DNA from: Lepas anatifera
Lineage: Eukaryota; Arthropoda; Thecostraca; Lepadidae
Assembly (NCBI GenBank): GCA_034440635.1
Contig: JAOTON010001946.1
Coordinates: 836,001 to 900,000 of the forward strand
DNA length: 64,000 nucleotides
Reading direction: 5' to 3'
In this document: positions 1 to 12,373 of the stretch, piece by piece
How the letters are laid out: each line of letters starts with the position of its first letter
Position numbering within the stretch: the first letter of the stretch is position 1
Translations under genes and position numbers: made by a program
Notes under the pieces: generated by a model
Databases searched by the model: none
What the model was told of the DNA's origin: nothing
Seen by the model: the letters and a program-made list of their open reading frames with translations, nothing else

Positions 1-780
1 AGCAAATGGTGGCCTCGGGGCCCATTGATACCATATGCCCCCTCTCAGTTGTGACAACACTATGAAACCACGTAGTTCAACGATCTTGGACACGTTTTCG
101 GGTGGTGCAAATCGCGTAAAAGAAGTGAAATGGCATGACAGTGGCTCCTTCCAGAAGGAGAGGCTGATTCCGTTGAAGAGCAGTCGTCCGGCATCAGTCA
201 CGTCACAAGGTGTGGGCAGATACCGGCCGCGCAGTCCCGCGATGGTCGCTTTACGACCATTGGATGGAGAAAACGGTTGCACTCAGCAGCGCGGCGGTGC
301 GTCGCTCCTGTCCTCGTCATCTGGTCATTACATCGCTGTCTGCCGGATTGGATGACGTCGCAGCACATGCCAATGGGAGCCGGGGGAGTGGTTCCGCCAA
401 TTATACTACCCCAGCCTCCTCGGCTGAGTGGCCGCAGCCTGCTCATTTCCAGCACAACAAGTGCACTGGCCAGGTAAAACTTGAGCTAGGTGCGCACTTG
501 CATCATGTGTACATGGCTCAGAGGTTGGTAAGTGTGGATCAGGGAGACTAGCGGTGTTCACTGCTCCAATATATTGATTTTAATTGCTAGCCCTTAGGGC
601 GTTGCATGCCAAAAAATTGACACAGGCTACTCAAGTATTACAGAACTTCCTATCCTTCCAGGCCAGTTACGTAAATGCGCGATGTATTCGGCGTGATTAA
701 AAAATGATACTTGAACAGGCATAATTACTGGTAATGAATTACTGATCACTGTACATAATTGATTCATTGCCATCATTATC
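1..780. other. Unassigned sequence at left edge
   Basis: No recognisable gene or repeat. About 180-540 is GC-rich and has several overlapping open frames on both strands, none resembling a known family. An AG/GTAAAA donor-like site lies near 472. A host exon here cannot be excluded, but nothing supports one. Confidence 0.3.
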
Positions 781-980
781 TAATAATAATACCTCTTGGG
801 GCTTATCGGCGCATCAACTGCCAGGGTCATATGGCATCGCCAGCTCTTTCCCTGTTGGAAAGGTTTCTCGGGAGCCAGCTTAGGTACTCTTTGTTCAGGA
901 AAGCCGCTGGGCCTTGAACCCAGGTCGGCTGCGTGGAAGGCAGCTACGCTGACCACTCCAATACCGTACCCCCTGGCTTA
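781..980 (-). repeat. tRNA-derived SINE, near full length
   Basis: Read on the minus strand, the element starts near 980 with a tRNA-like head. It has an A-box-like segment (TGGAGTGGTC) and a good B box (GGTTCAAGGCC, about 907-917). A body follows containing CCAACAGGGAAAGAGCTGG and GCCATATG, then a CGATAAGCCCCAA segment and a (TAA)n tail at 781-790. This is the standard layout of a Pol III SINE mobilised by a LINE. Head, body and tail are shared with the other SINEs in this window. Confidence 0.7.
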
Positions 981-1260
981 GCTATCTGATTAACTTATAT
1001 TAAAAAAGAATAGTCATACTTGCATGAAGGATATCACCCAAGGCCCTCCTACAAATGTATCGTTTCAAAGCGACAATTGGCAGGTGCACAAAGTCATCCC
1101 CGGCAAAAAAAAGCATAAGATAAGACCATGAAACGCTTATCAAGTGGCGGGAAAATACCCATGAATTAGACCAATGTGACCTTACCAGAGAAAAATTAGT
1201 TTACCTGTACGAAAACTAGCTGGCGGAAGGATTGTTTGAAATGCGACATCTGTTCGAAAC

Positions 1261-1560
1261 TATTTATACGTATCACCCTTTGCCGCAGCGATAGTGACTT
1301 TTGAATTAACCCATAGAATTAGAAATAATACAACTATTTTACTTCTACTGACGGTCTCAGTTACAAGGCATAGTCACAGCAAAATTGGAAACCATTTTGC
1401 AGCAAAACCATATAAGCCATATAAACAATTTTGATGTGACCATGGCTTATACCCGAACCGTGAGCCAAAGTGATTTCAGCCAAATAGAAATATAACTGGT
1501 AGTTCTGATGACTAATTCAAAAGTCACTATCATTGCGGCAAAGGGCAATACGCAGAAATA
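1261..1560. mobile_element. Palindromic MITE
   Basis: About 60-bp arms at 1261-1321 and 1500-1560 are inverted copies; both contain CCCTTTGCCGCA and ATAGTGACTTTTGAATTA. A second inner inverted repeat (GCATAGTCACAGCAAAATTG-like, near 1367-1390 and 1427-1447) makes the whole 300 bp foldable. There is no coding capacity. The superfamily is uncertain; TA-flanked ends would fit a mariner-type MITE. Confidence 0.65.
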
Positions 1561-1708
1561 ATATGCGGAAAACGCCCACCCCCAAGTTTAACCACCCAAA
1601 TACACAAGTCATTGACTGAATGTTAGTGGTAGGATATCGAGAACAGGGTGTCTTTGTCAGGTGAATTTGTTTTTCTGACTTGTAACATGCCTCCCCACCA
1701 GTACGACA

Positions 1709-1960
1709 GGGGATGCGAGTTCAGTGGTAGGGTGCCTGCCTGCTGAGCCGCAGGTCCCGGGTTCAAATTCTGGCTGGTTCTCAGAATAAGTTCTATCGGA
1801 TCCCAAAACTGCATAGCCCGTCGCCCCAACAACTGAGCTAATAGCGACCCTTATCGGATCCCAAAAAAGCCCTTCCAGCAGAGTGGAGTTAGTTACACTG
1901 CATAACTTGGGCCGTGGGAGCCTCGATAAGCTACAATTGGTATTATTATTATTATTATCA
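1709..1960 (+). repeat. tRNA-derived SINE, plus strand
   Basis: The tRNA-like head has an A-box-like GAGTTCAGTGGTAGGG and a B box GGGTTCAAATTC (about 1758-1769). The body contains two copies of ATCGGATCCCAAAA and a core-like segment (CCCTTCCAGCAGAGTGGAGTT). The 3' end has CGATAAGC..CAATTGG followed by a (TAT)n run to 1958. The end resembles that of the SINE at 781-980, suggesting mobilisation by the same LINE. Confidence 0.7.
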
Positions 1961-2669
1961 CCACTACGATAATTGTCATCCAAATGCAATAGCTGACATC
2001 CAAATGTAAATATCTTTTATTCCGAATCATTCGTAAATACATATATGTCACGAGGACGATGGAAATCATAACTCAATACGTCTAATCAATCGCTCTGCAA
2101 AACTAAAAAGCAGGATCGTTCAATTATTGAACAATCTAATAAACAGTACATTGGAGTTAACAGGCGAAATGACAACTTTGCCTGCTCTGCGCCAGCTGGT
2201 CAATGTTTCTTCAAGAAGTGGGAGTATATCTTCGTAGATGGTGATGCTTATTCTGGTTGCGAAGCAGATTCTCCAAGTGCGCTCTTAAATTACTTTATGT
2301 GGCAGGGCATCCATCAACAAAGAAGGGCGAAGGCTCGTGCTGTGCTAAGAGAGACGGATCATCTTCATTCCTTTTATCTACATCACTTCCATTCAAGGAT
2401 CTGCTTTGCCATACTATCGTGGGTGTTGCCATGTCCATACAGTACCTTGATTGATATGGTACGGAAGCTTTCATAATATACTGGCAGGTTAATTTACCAC
2501 ATGGGAACATTGATGAGTAAAACAGACAAGTAGCTTCAATGAGACCCTTAGCTTTGCTCCAATGTGAAAAGTATGCAAAAATGTAGTAGTTATTTATTTT
2601 TTGTTGGTTGAAACTGTGCAGAAATGTACCAGATTGACTAAATACATTTACCCATGCATTTCGAAACCT
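1961..2669. other. Unassigned AT-rich sequence
   Basis: No repeat, RNA or coding feature that I can support. The longest open frame (128 codons, minus strand, 2295-2681) has no recognisable motif and its start lies inside the following transposon. Confidence 0.3.
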
Positions 2670-3168
2670 CAACACGCACATTGACGGGGGTTTGAGTCAC
2701 CTTCACTTTGACTGGCGGGGGAGGGGATGGGTACACCCCCCCCCCTCAGATCTCTAGAACCACGCTAGATAACTAAAAACCGTGAAAGGTGTCGGGCAGC
2801 CCATCCAATTTTCTATCGAAAATAATTGACTATTTTTGCCCGCAGTCACTTTTAAAGTCACAATGCATTCACTAGAGGTGAAGGCATGCCATCATAGGGT
2901 TAACATATAAATGGAGGTTTTCGATCAGTGCATCTGACAATGTAAAGCGATGGAACAAAACAATTTAGACCATTGCAATCCTCGCAGCAATCCAAATCGA
3001 ATGATATATAATATGACCTTTTTAGGGCAAATCAAGTCAACTCAAATATTTGGCCTGGCCTGAGGTCAGATCAAGGTGAAATTAGGTCAAAATTAATATC
3101 ATTAGAACCGTAAAGACCAGGAAAATATATTGCAGTTAAAATAAATTATTTATCACCATCCATCACTA

Positions 3169-5196
3169 CGGGGCATTTTTTAAGGAAAAATCAGTGGGGG
3201 GGCATTTCTTGTGCTGGCCATTATAGTGTCTTTAGGGGATCAAGACCCCATTTGGAGGCGGGGGGAGGAGGGGGAGGGGGTAATAAAACTTAGAGGCGTC
3301 AGTGTTAAAAAATGTTTCCCAATTTTGGTGTTCTTCCATATTCTAGAAATTATAGATGCTGCCCACGGCTGCCAGTTTTTTCGGCAGAGAAAGGCCAAAC
3401 TGAGTTAGAAAAACGTTCAAAAGGGGGCAATTTTTTCACAAAAGGGCCAAATAAATACCACAAAACCCATATTTGAGGCTAAAACGACCAGAAAAGCTAC
3501 CTGTATCACCATTTAAAACTAATTTTTGGCGGTTTGATATTGACTTGACGCAGTATTTTTTTAGCACATCACCCATTTAATAGGAAGTCAGCAGTGCCCT
3601 TCCAATCCCGCGAGGCCATCAAATGATTTTATCCAAAGAACCAGGAAATGTTTTAGCATCATCAATTATCTTGGTCGCACCACTCCCCGCTGATATTTAA
3701 TATTTTGCATGTTTTTTTCAGCTGTGAATTTTATGCTCTTGAACAGCGGTGGATCTAGGATTTTGATAATTTGGGAGGGCGGAGCCTCAGAGGATGCACT
3801 TTGCCGCCAACTTTTCACCCAAAGGGCGCTTACAGTATCGCATGCCTGGCATCCGGTTTTCGGTGACAGTCATTTTTGTGGATTGTATTTTTACCAATTT
3901 CTGTCCCTCCCTCTCACCACCATACTAGTTTTTTCTGCTGTTTCGTTTCTTTTTTTTGGTGTCGGAACATCTTTTCAAGAGGATAAAAGGCCAAAAGAAG
4001 TCATATTTACACAAGGGAAAAACAAAAAATAGCCTAGATCCCAGCTACTAGAAAAAGGGCCAAAATGCCAGATTCCAGGAATGTACCAAGAGCAAAAATC
4101 GCAGGGCCAAACACGACAAAAAGAAAAAAATCGAGATATTTGACCGATAAACTATTTTCTTATTTTTCTTAATGAGTGTGGCAAGGTAAGTAGATTCCTA
4201 AAATATCGAACGCAAGTGGTTTATAGTCTAAATTGAGACAAGCTTTTACGTGTATACATACCTACTATGATGTGTGGATGTTGCTGTCAAAATCATATTG
4301 GGAATGTCGTGCAAAAACCAGTTAATAATTTTTGGGGCTTATCGACGCACCATATATCAGGGTCATATGGCGTCTCTAACTCTTTCCCTGTTGGAAATGT
4401 TTATCGGGAGCCAGTTTGATGATTCTGGCAAAGGGGTGTGGCCGAATATATAATTTATCCCAATTTTCAACATCAATGAATGGATGAGAAAGGCCAAGTT
4501 CTAACAACTTATCAACTTTTCAGAAACAGAATGTATGCAGTAATCTCACTATAGAGTTTTCGTATGCTCCCACCACAATGGTAAATAAATAGGCTGAGCA
4601 CTTCACACCGCCACACCAGCAAACAGTCTGACACGCTTTGACTAAACCGTGTCCCGCCTAATACACGAACGAGCGCCGACAACTCACCACTGGCCACGTA
4701 TGAAATGAGAGCATCGTCATCATCATCATAGCTGGGGTTTAGGGGGGCGCTGACACCATAGGTCATATGGCGCCCATGAGAGCATCATGAAATTCCACGA
4801 TTCTGGCTGGGACGTGGGCTTCTGGACGGAAATGGAACACGATGTTCGATTGGTTGTAGGCTATCTCCAGCGTTGGGATTAGTTGGGGCTGCTTTGCCGG
4901 GATTTCCCGTAACTACGCACTCTGTTTCGTTTTTGCACGATGGAGTAGACAGCTACTGGTGGAAATATGTTGACACAATTTTGGACTGTCAATTTGGGAC
5001 GAGCAATAGAACAAAATCATTATTATTAGGCGGTGTTTTCTTGTTTTCGTTAGGCGAGTTTCCGTTTGTTCAATTTAAAGCATCTTTTGTCTATCAGAAG
5101 CCGTTTCACTGGGGGGCCAATTTCCGGTCACTGGGGGGCATTTCGGCTGACTGGGGGGCAAATGCCCCCCCAGTTAACATGTTAAAAAATGGCCTG
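3169..5196. mobile_element. hAT-like non-autonomous element, about 2.0 kb
   Basis: It is flanked by an 8-bp duplication CATCACTA at 3161-3168 and 5197-5204 within A1. Ends are inverted: CGGGGCATTTTTTAAG on the left, and CAGGCCATTTTTTAAC as the reverse complement of the right end. Subterminal CTGGGGGGC(A) motifs repeat on both sides (3190-3210 and 5107-5170). An 8-bp duplication and CA/G-rich termini are typical of hAT. No transposase frame is visible. A SINE fragment lies inside. At about 3736 there is a start resembling the CAGTGGCGGATC hAT terminus seen elsewhere in the window. Confidence 0.75.
4331..4424 (-). repeat. SINE fragment, tRNA head missing
   Basis: Matches the body and 3' part of the SINE at 781-980 (GGGGCTTATCG.CGCA, CAGGGTCATATGGCG, CTCTTTCCCTGTTGGAAA and GGGAGCCAG on the plus strand). 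It lacks the tRNA-like promoter, as expected for a 5'-truncated retroposon. Confidence 0.7.
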
Positions 5197-5610
5197 CATC
5201 ACTAAGTTATAAGTTATTCAGTTAAAACCATTTTCCCATGTATTTCCAATGGAGAGGTCATGGCTCGTACCTGACCTTTCGTCATCGATATCAAAAATAC
5301 CGGAACAAATTTTAGAGAACTCGGTGGCCCATTATGTGATATGAGTTTCCATCGGATAAGTTCACCCGGTTCCGACTTATGCTATCGTTAACTTTTTTTT
5401 GAGGTCAGGTCACTTGATCTTTACTGGTGACCTGACCTGAGATGACCTAGCCTAAAATTTTTGAAAAAAATTGTAAAAATTATCAGCAAAAAGGTATACC
5501 TAGTACGGCGGCGCTGCGCGGTGGCTATCTTAAAAAGAACCGGGGGCGGGTAACCGGGCCCCCCCCATCAAAGCGAAAGTGGCTCAGACCCTCGTCAATG
5601 CGCGTGTTAA

Positions 5611-6549
5611 AGCAATAGTTTAGAGAGCAGTATACATGCAGCCCAGTATAAGGTATGTATGCAGCATATTCGGCCAAGCTAGTGATGATAACTTTAACAC
5701 AAGATATCAGCATTGTGTATGGCGTAAGCGAAGCCAAGGGTTTTAAAGTGACAGTCGGGAAGGGAAGAAAGACACTGATTCTTTAAAATCCCACAATGAT
5801 ATATCCTTAAAAATAAAACTGTTTGTATTCAGGTTTGCCTCCTGGCTAGTTTTCCACTCTGCTTAGACAATTTTGATAATTGTCCCTAATTCGGCTGAAA
5901 TCTAAACATTTTGGAATTAAAGGTGCACTGGGAAGCACCTAATCCTCTCCGAGTAGCAATATCCCCCGCTCAAACCGCTGGCGTATCTTGACACCTTCCC
6001 TTTTCTGTACCTGAAACGCACTCGTTCAACATATAGGAAACATGCTATCGCTCTGGGACTACTATCTCTCAACTGCTGCATCACCTAAAGCTTCAGTTTA
6101 ATGCTTCGCCACTTTCCCTCTCGTCAGCCTCGTTTCGATGTGATACGCCGGGGCTGAAATGAACTGTTCCTCCTCCCAATTCCTGCTAAATAGCTCCAGA
6201 CAGTATACGGCTCATGGCTCTTTTATTGGTGAACTCGTTGGAAGGGTCAGGAATCCTGGCTGCAGCCCTCTAGCGCACCAATTCCAGGATAGACTTAGTT
6301 TGGATATGCCTCGGCTCCGGCCTATCTGCGCTGATTCCGATTTCGAGTTAAACCAGAATTCATGATCTGTCAATGTTTCCAATGTTCTGATTGGTATGTA
6401 TTCCGTGCTCTGCCTTATCTTGTACGAAATTCGCTGGAAGTCGTTGGCAAACCAGGGTTTGACCAGCAGTCAGAAGCGTCCCCAACATGCCAACTTAGTT
6501 GGACACAAATTTGGGGTAGCTAGCAAATCAGCTCTTTCCTTCGGCTTCG
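5611..6549. other. Unassigned spacer
   Basis: Unique-looking sequence between two A elements. No frame has recognisable motifs and no terminal repeats were found. It could be host intergenic DNA. Confidence 0.3.
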
Positions 6550-7311
6550 TTAACACACGCATCGACGGGGGTCTAAGCCACCTTCGCTTTGACGGGGGGT
6601 ACCCGCCCGTAAATCTTTCAACCATTTTTTCAGGTCACATTTAAGATCACCAGAGGTCGAAACATGCTGTCATAGGAATAACATGTAAATGAAGGTTTTT
6701 GGTCATTGCATCTGAACTAGTAAATATGAGCAAAACAATTTAGACCATTAGAATCCTCGCCACAAGCCTAATCGAATAATGTATAGCATGAACTTGCTAG
6801 GTCAGATCAGGTCAAATATGTCATTTGACCTGACCTGAAGTCAGGTCTAGATCAAATAAGGTCAAAATGCATATCATTAGACCTGCAAAGACTAGGTCAA
6901 TCTAATGGAACTAAAATAAACACTCTATTACCATTCATTAACAAGTTATTTAGTTGAAACACTTTTCCCATGTATTTTCAGTGGAGAGGTCATGGCTTAT
7001 ACCTGACCTTAGGTCATCGATATAAAAAATAACGGAACACATTTTAGAGAACATCGTGGGCCCATTATGTGGTATGAGTTTCAATCGCCTTGTTCCGACT
7101 TATGTTATCTTAAACTTTTTTGAGGTTAGGTCACTTGACCTGTACTAGTGACCTGACCTGAAATGACCTAACCTTAACAGTTTGACAGAAGTTGTAAAAA
7201 TGATCAGAAAAAGTTATGCCAAGTACGGCGGCGCTACCCGCTGTAGTTTTTGTTATCTCTAAAAAACCCAAGGGAGGGCGGCTACCCGTCCCCCCTCAAA
7301 GCGCGTGTTAA
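6550..7311 (+). mobile_element. Family A TTAA element (A2), complete
   Basis: TTAACACACGCATCGACGGG at 6550 and the inverted GCGCGTGTTAA ending 7311; 762 bp. The right TIR is partly deleted. The interior has the conserved A order: GGTCACATTTAAGATCACCAGAGGTC, a TGACCTGACCTGAAGTCAGGTC palindrome near 6830, GTCATCGAT near 7012, and TGACCTGACCTGAAATGACCT near 7150. Non-coding. Confidence 0.85.
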
Positions 7312-8402
7312 ACCAGTTCAATAAGTAAACAACAGTGCACACTGATGCTTTGGCCACGTTTCATGGGGAGGACGTGATTTCTCAATCAGTTTCGCACTTA
7401 AGCCCAATCTCGATCAAGAAAAGCCTTCGTGGTGTTTGACGTGAATTTAAACTGGGTTGAATCCAGTAGTGGATCCAAGACTTTATTTCAGGGGTGTTAT
7501 ATATCATATGTATATTATTGAGGTCTCCATAAGATATGACTTTTCAGCCCTCAATTACAAGGATACAGCACACATAGGGAGTACACACTTTCGTAAGCCA
7601 CACAATACTTTACACAACATGACCGTTGTAGATAACAATTTTAAAGAAATGCACTAGTTCATTTTTAGCCTATCCTCTTTCCTAAATGCCTACTATACAT
7701 ATGCTTAACTCTCTCCCCCCACTGTTCCATACTTCTGCCCCCCCTGAAACGAAAATTGTGTTTGGCTTGCTCCGCTCTCACCCTTGGGAGTTCTAGCATA
7801 TCGCGGCCAGTCCCGCGTGTGCTCCGGCTAGATATTTCGGAGCGACGCGAAACTGACCGCGACAGTGCACTTCCATAGTCGTCGGAGAGCAGTCTTTTAA
7901 TAATTTGTATGTCCAGTTTCTTTAGAAAATCATGAAACATCGGCCAGCCCAAGGATTGCAGGGCTGGGGTCACGTGCTCACGCCTGCTCAGTCCCTTTAC
8001 GATGCGTGCGCTAAAATTTAAAACTTTCTGGATGCGATGTTTTTGAGTGGCATTGCATCCTCCCCATACAGTCAAACAATACTGTATATGTGGGACCACA
8101 AGGGCCTGAACAAGAAGTTTTCTGGTGCCTGGTGGGATTTTGCAGATCAAGTGATGTAATCCAATGAGGACGTCGTGACAGCGACGAGTTACTTGCGACA
8201 CTTGTTTTTCCCATGTCAGGGCTGAGTCGACGTAGACACCGAGGATCTTAGCATATGATGTGGGTTTGATGAAGGTTTTTACCGAACTGAATAATGAGGT
8301 TCGGGTCACACCTGTTCCGGTTCGAATTTACAACGAGAAGCTCAGTTTTGCTGGGGTTTACTTTGAGCCGATGCTCAGTAAACGACTCGTGGGCTAGTCT
8401 AA

Positions 8403-8937
8403 CCCGGTGTCCTAACCAAACGGTCGCCGACCGTCGCCAGCCATCGGCGACCGTCGGCGTCAGTTGCAGAGCGGTAATTTTGGAAGTTTGGCCGACAGAG
8501 GAAAGGTTCAGCTTTGGTAGCAATCTGGTAGCTCAAGTTGCGACGAACTGTTGTTTATCAACAATCAAAACTTGGCTGGCATCAAGAACTCAAGGCTGGC
8601 ATCAAGAATTATTAAAAGCACGATTAAGGAGAAAAAGGTAATCATGTCCAGTTTCCATATATTTTTTCAGCATGAATTCCAATTTGAATTATCATTCTAA
8701 AACATGCATTACATTTAATGACTAAAAACAACAGCAAATAACACGGATATCGGCTTCTGACGCAGACCGTCGGCGTCAAAAGTTGGACATTGTTCAACTT
8801 TTGCTGCGACGCGTTGCAACGCCGTGCGACGTGTTGCAGCAGTGCGTTTTGTGTCCGGACCGAAAATCCCGGTCGTTGCAGCAGATCGACGGCGTGCAAC
8901 GCCTTGCGACGCGTTGCGTCTTGGTTAGGACACCGGG
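8403..8937. mobile_element. Harbinger-like MITE with TTA duplication
   Basis: Perfect 17-bp inverted termini CCCGGTGTCCTAACCAA at 8403-8419 and 8921-8937. They are flanked by TAA at 8400-8402 and 8938-8940 (TTA on the coding strand of the host LINE). Removing the element plus one TTA makes the LINE protein continuous and in frame (RVESTL then RLAHESF). A 3-bp TWA duplication is the hallmark of PIF/Harbinger. The subterminal regions are rich in GTCGCCGACCG and GCGACGCGTTGC-type inverted motifs. Confidence 0.9.
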
Positions 8938-9306
8938 TAAGCGTACTTTCCACACGCAGTTTTAGGTCGCAGATGTTTGCCAGTGTCTGAGTATAGGAAC
9001 TGTGCATTAGGGTGTAGTGAATCTGAAAAATTGTTTCAGATCAAAACTGTACCCTGTTTTTTTTCTGTGTCAGACCTTTTTGAACATAGCTATGCCCATT
9101 TTATGTAGATAAAATTGGGGTTAAGGTCTTGCTTTTTTAATTCAAAATAGGCATGCAAGAGTGCTGAAAGTGGGCATGCAAATGCGTCATTTAGGTGATG
9201 TTACACGAGCATATCTCAGGGACGTGAGTTATTTTCGATGCTCCAACACTTACCGGGGCCGAAAATTGAAGATACCAGGAAGAAGATGAAAAAATATCAT
9301 TCAGGG

Positions 9307-9449
9307 CAGTGGCGGATACAAGTGGGCGGGCTAGGGGCTGAAGCCCCCACCCGAAATGACGAAATGCATATAGTTGATGGAAAAAGCCGGAGGCTGTTCC
9401 GAGGTAATAGGTAGCCCTCCCCCGGTATAAGGTTCTGGATCCGCCACTG
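9307..9449. mobile_element. Small hAT MITE in left foldback arm
   Basis: CAGTGGCGGATACAAG on the left and GGATCCGCCACTG on the right; 143 bp. It is flanked by ATTCAGGG and ATTCGGGG, an 8-bp hAT-type duplication with one mismatch. A copy sits at the mirrored position in the other arm (12798-12943), so it predates the inverted duplication. Confidence 0.8.
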
Positions 9450-11048
9450 ATTCGGGGTAATTCTGGTCAGTTCCTTCTTTATCCTAATAATCATTTTATT
9501 CCTGTATTTCTTGGCTCCCTCTGCCTTTTCAAATGAGATGCTTCGTGTCTGCACTACATATTTCATGTCACACTACATACGAAAGGTATATTTGGATAGG
9601 CTTTCAGAGTTAAATGACATTTAGGACTTTCAGATAATGCTGATCTTTCATTTAAAATCATGGGGAACGCTTTATATTTTTTTGCCCCAGAGGGGCAGTT
9701 TTTACTTGCACAGCGTTGTTCCCATATCATTAGCTAACGTTGATGGGAATCATCTTATAGATTCTTAACTCAATGAAAGGGAACTTTGTTTTTGCTCACA
9801 TGAGTCTTGACCACCAATGGCTGCTGCAAGAGCATTGGCACGGCGGAGGATCTACCGCAAGCTGACCTTCCTACTAACAGGGTGTCATCAGCCAGGCTCT
9901 TAGAACACGGGATTTAAACATGGAAAGCACAGAAGCTGAATTATCATGGGAAGTTGCACACGTCATTGGACGAATGGTGAAGGATATTTGACTGACGGTA
10001 AGCGAGTGCATGGAACCAGCCATTGTGAAAGATCTAGGTGTCGCAAATAGGACGGTGGGGCGTCGGCAATAGCTTGAGGAGGACGCCTGTGGCGGGAAGT
10101 TAAGGGAATTAAAAAAGGCAGTATGGCCAGAACAGACAACCCAAAGCAGAGTTGGAAGTTAGTCTGGACAGGCTGTCCGACATAGGTCTATATGTCATTG
10201 CCCGATTCTTTAATGTGCTGACTGTGTTTTCTCATCGAGCTGCAAGCAAGCAACGTTACCTGTAGCTGCCCAAGAGAAAGGAAAATCCCAGTGATGGAGT
10301 TGGGGCTCATCCAGGAAAACCGAACAAAGAAGGAAGAACGTGGAAAGCTCCAGATGGGGGAAAAGACTAAACAACTTCAGCCAGATTAGAAAAGAGGATG
10401 CAACGACAAGCAAAGGAGAAGAGAAATACGCAGTCGAGCGCTAGAGCCCAGAGGAAAAGCAAGCAGAAAGCAGCAGAATGGAAGCGCAAAGGGAGTGCAA
10501 CTGAGAGTGAATATGATATCTTTGAAGATTCTGATCGCCAATATATATGCTCTCAGGTCACCTCACCTTTGTTCACCTCCGAATCGGAAAGGAAGGGGAA
10601 AAGGTCAAAACAGGGAGGACTTCCCACTCACTGTGAGGACTGCCATGCGCCATGGAGTATCCCAAAGAGCGCTGGTCAGCATACTCTCTCAAATATGGGG
10701 ATAAATGGGCGATCTGAAACTTCAGAAACATCATATTCCCTCGAGAGTTACACTCTCTTTGCACTCCCATTCTGCTGCGTTCTGCTTGCTTTCCCTCTCG
10801 GGCTCTAGTGCTTGCCTTCGTATTGCTCTTCTCTTCTGCTTGTCGTTGCATCCTTTTTTCTAATCTGGCAGAAGTTGCTTTGTCTTTTCTCCAGCCTGGA
10901 GCTTTTCACGTTCTCCCTTTTTGTTCGCTGGTCCCGAATGAATCCCAACTCCATCACCGGGATTTTCCTTTCTCTTGGGTAGCTGCAGGTAACGTCGCTT
11001 GCTTGCATCTCGATGAGAAAACAGCACATTACGAATCGGGCAGTGACG

Positions 11049-11053
<5 letters not shown>

Positions 11054-11115
<62 letters not shown>
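11054..11115. repeat. (TA)n microsatellite
   Basis: About 60 bp of uninterrupted TA in the right foldback arm. The mirrored place in the left arm (near 10190) reads GGTCTATATGTC, so the tract expanded after the arms formed. Confidence 0.95.
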
Positions 11116-11117
<2 letters not shown>

Positions 11118-11468
11118 GACAGCTTGTCCAGACTAGCTCTTTACTTTGCCTTGGATTATTTATTCTGGCCATTCTGCTTTAAGTTTCCTTGACTTTCCCG
11201 CCATAGGTGACCTCCTCAAGCTGTTGGCAAAGCTTCATCACCCTGTTTGCGACTCCGAGATCTTTCACGATGGCTGGTTTCATGCACTCGCTTATCGTCA
11301 GTCAAAGTTCCATCACCATTCGTCCAATGATGTGCCCGACTTCCCATGCAAATGCAGCTCCTGTGCTTTGCGTGTTTAAATCCCGTATTAACAGAGCTTG
11401 TCTGAGGACGCCCCTGTTAGTGGGATGGCAGCTTGCGGTTTAATCCTCCGTCTTCCCAATTACTTATA

Positions 11469-12373
11469 TTAACACCCGCACTGGAGGGGGTCTGGCACTA
11501 ACGCGCACTGGAGGGGGCCTGGTAGGCCCCCTAAGATCTCGGAAACTAAGAGGGTTAGAAAAACGCCACTTGGTAGGTGGGTGGGGGCTATGGTGATCTA
11601 CATGATGACCAATTTTCATTGACCTAGGTCAATATCTTCAAGGTCAAACAAGGTCGTAAAGGTCAAATATTGGCCATGCTGGGATCGATTGGTAAATGCT
11701 GTGATTATGCAGGAAAATGGCGGGAATAAGCTAAAGGCGGACAAGGTTCATAGAGAAGAGGTCTCAAAGAGGCTTCCCCAAAACTTTTGGGTCAAGATCA
11801 TTCAAGGTCATTGACCTTTAAGGTCACCATATGGTATACTACTTATTATTTACACTTTGACTAACACTATAGCCACTGTTTAGCGGGAAATGAGGATTGA
11901 CCTTTCCCAATGACCTTTGACCTTGACCTTGACCTTGACCTTTGTATTGGGGTACCCTACCGATGACGTCATAGCATAATATATGTCAGACGGGGTAACG
12001 TCATTTGGCCGGACGCACAGTGGTCAGTGACCTTGAAAGTGCAGATATGACCTTGACCTGTGAACTTTGACCTTGACCTTGACTTTCATGTGAAGTGACC
12101 TTGACATATAGTCCCGCTTATATGACGTTATGACGTCACCACTCGGTCTTCAATGCAAGCTAACTGGTCCGACCGCGCGTTTACGGCGATCTCAAAATGC
12201 AGGTCTGACTTTGAAAGCCTATAAGTCAAAAAATTTTCGACCGATTTTCAAAAGTCTTCACCAATCGACGCGCTATTGAATTCTGTTAAATGTGGCCACG
12301 TTTCGTTTTCGGCTACAAGCGGTTCTCCGGCCACCTCGGAAAAACAGGTGGGGGGCCTCCAGTGGCGTGTTAA
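11469..12373. mobile_element. Family F TTAA element (F1), complete
   Basis: TTAACACCCGCACTGGAGGG at 11469, with a second GCGCACTGGAGGGGGCCTGG copy just inside. The inverted end is CCTCCAGTGGCGTGTTAA at 12373; 905 bp with TTAA on both sides. The interior has runs of GACCTTGACCTTGACC (11920-11940 and 12068-12082) and many AGGTCA hexamers, plus TGACGTCA near 12131. It occurs only in the right arm of the foldback element, so it inserted after the arms arose. Confidence 0.85.

Larger units (their letters stand above)
2670..5610 (+). mobile_element. Family A TTAA element (copy A1), split by a hAT insertion
   Basis: The left end is ACACGCACATTGACGGGGG, with TTAA decayed to TCAA. The right end is GTCAATGCGCGTGTTAA at 5594-5610. 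The left half is 2670-3168 and the right half resumes at 5197. Between the halves lies a 2-kb insertion with an 8-bp duplication of A1 sequence. The right half carries the typical AGGTCA-rich block and a degenerate GC hairpin (5510-5525). Non-autonomous, piggyBac-like by its TTAA ends. Confidence 0.85.

Noticed and set aside
210..551. Host exon at left edge
   Set aside because: Open frames exist on both strands and a donor-like site is present, but no motif or acceptor supports it.
10398..10808. Lys/Gln-rich protein in the foldback arms
   Set aside because: The frame crosses into the loop and is not kept open equally in both arms; no recognisable domain.
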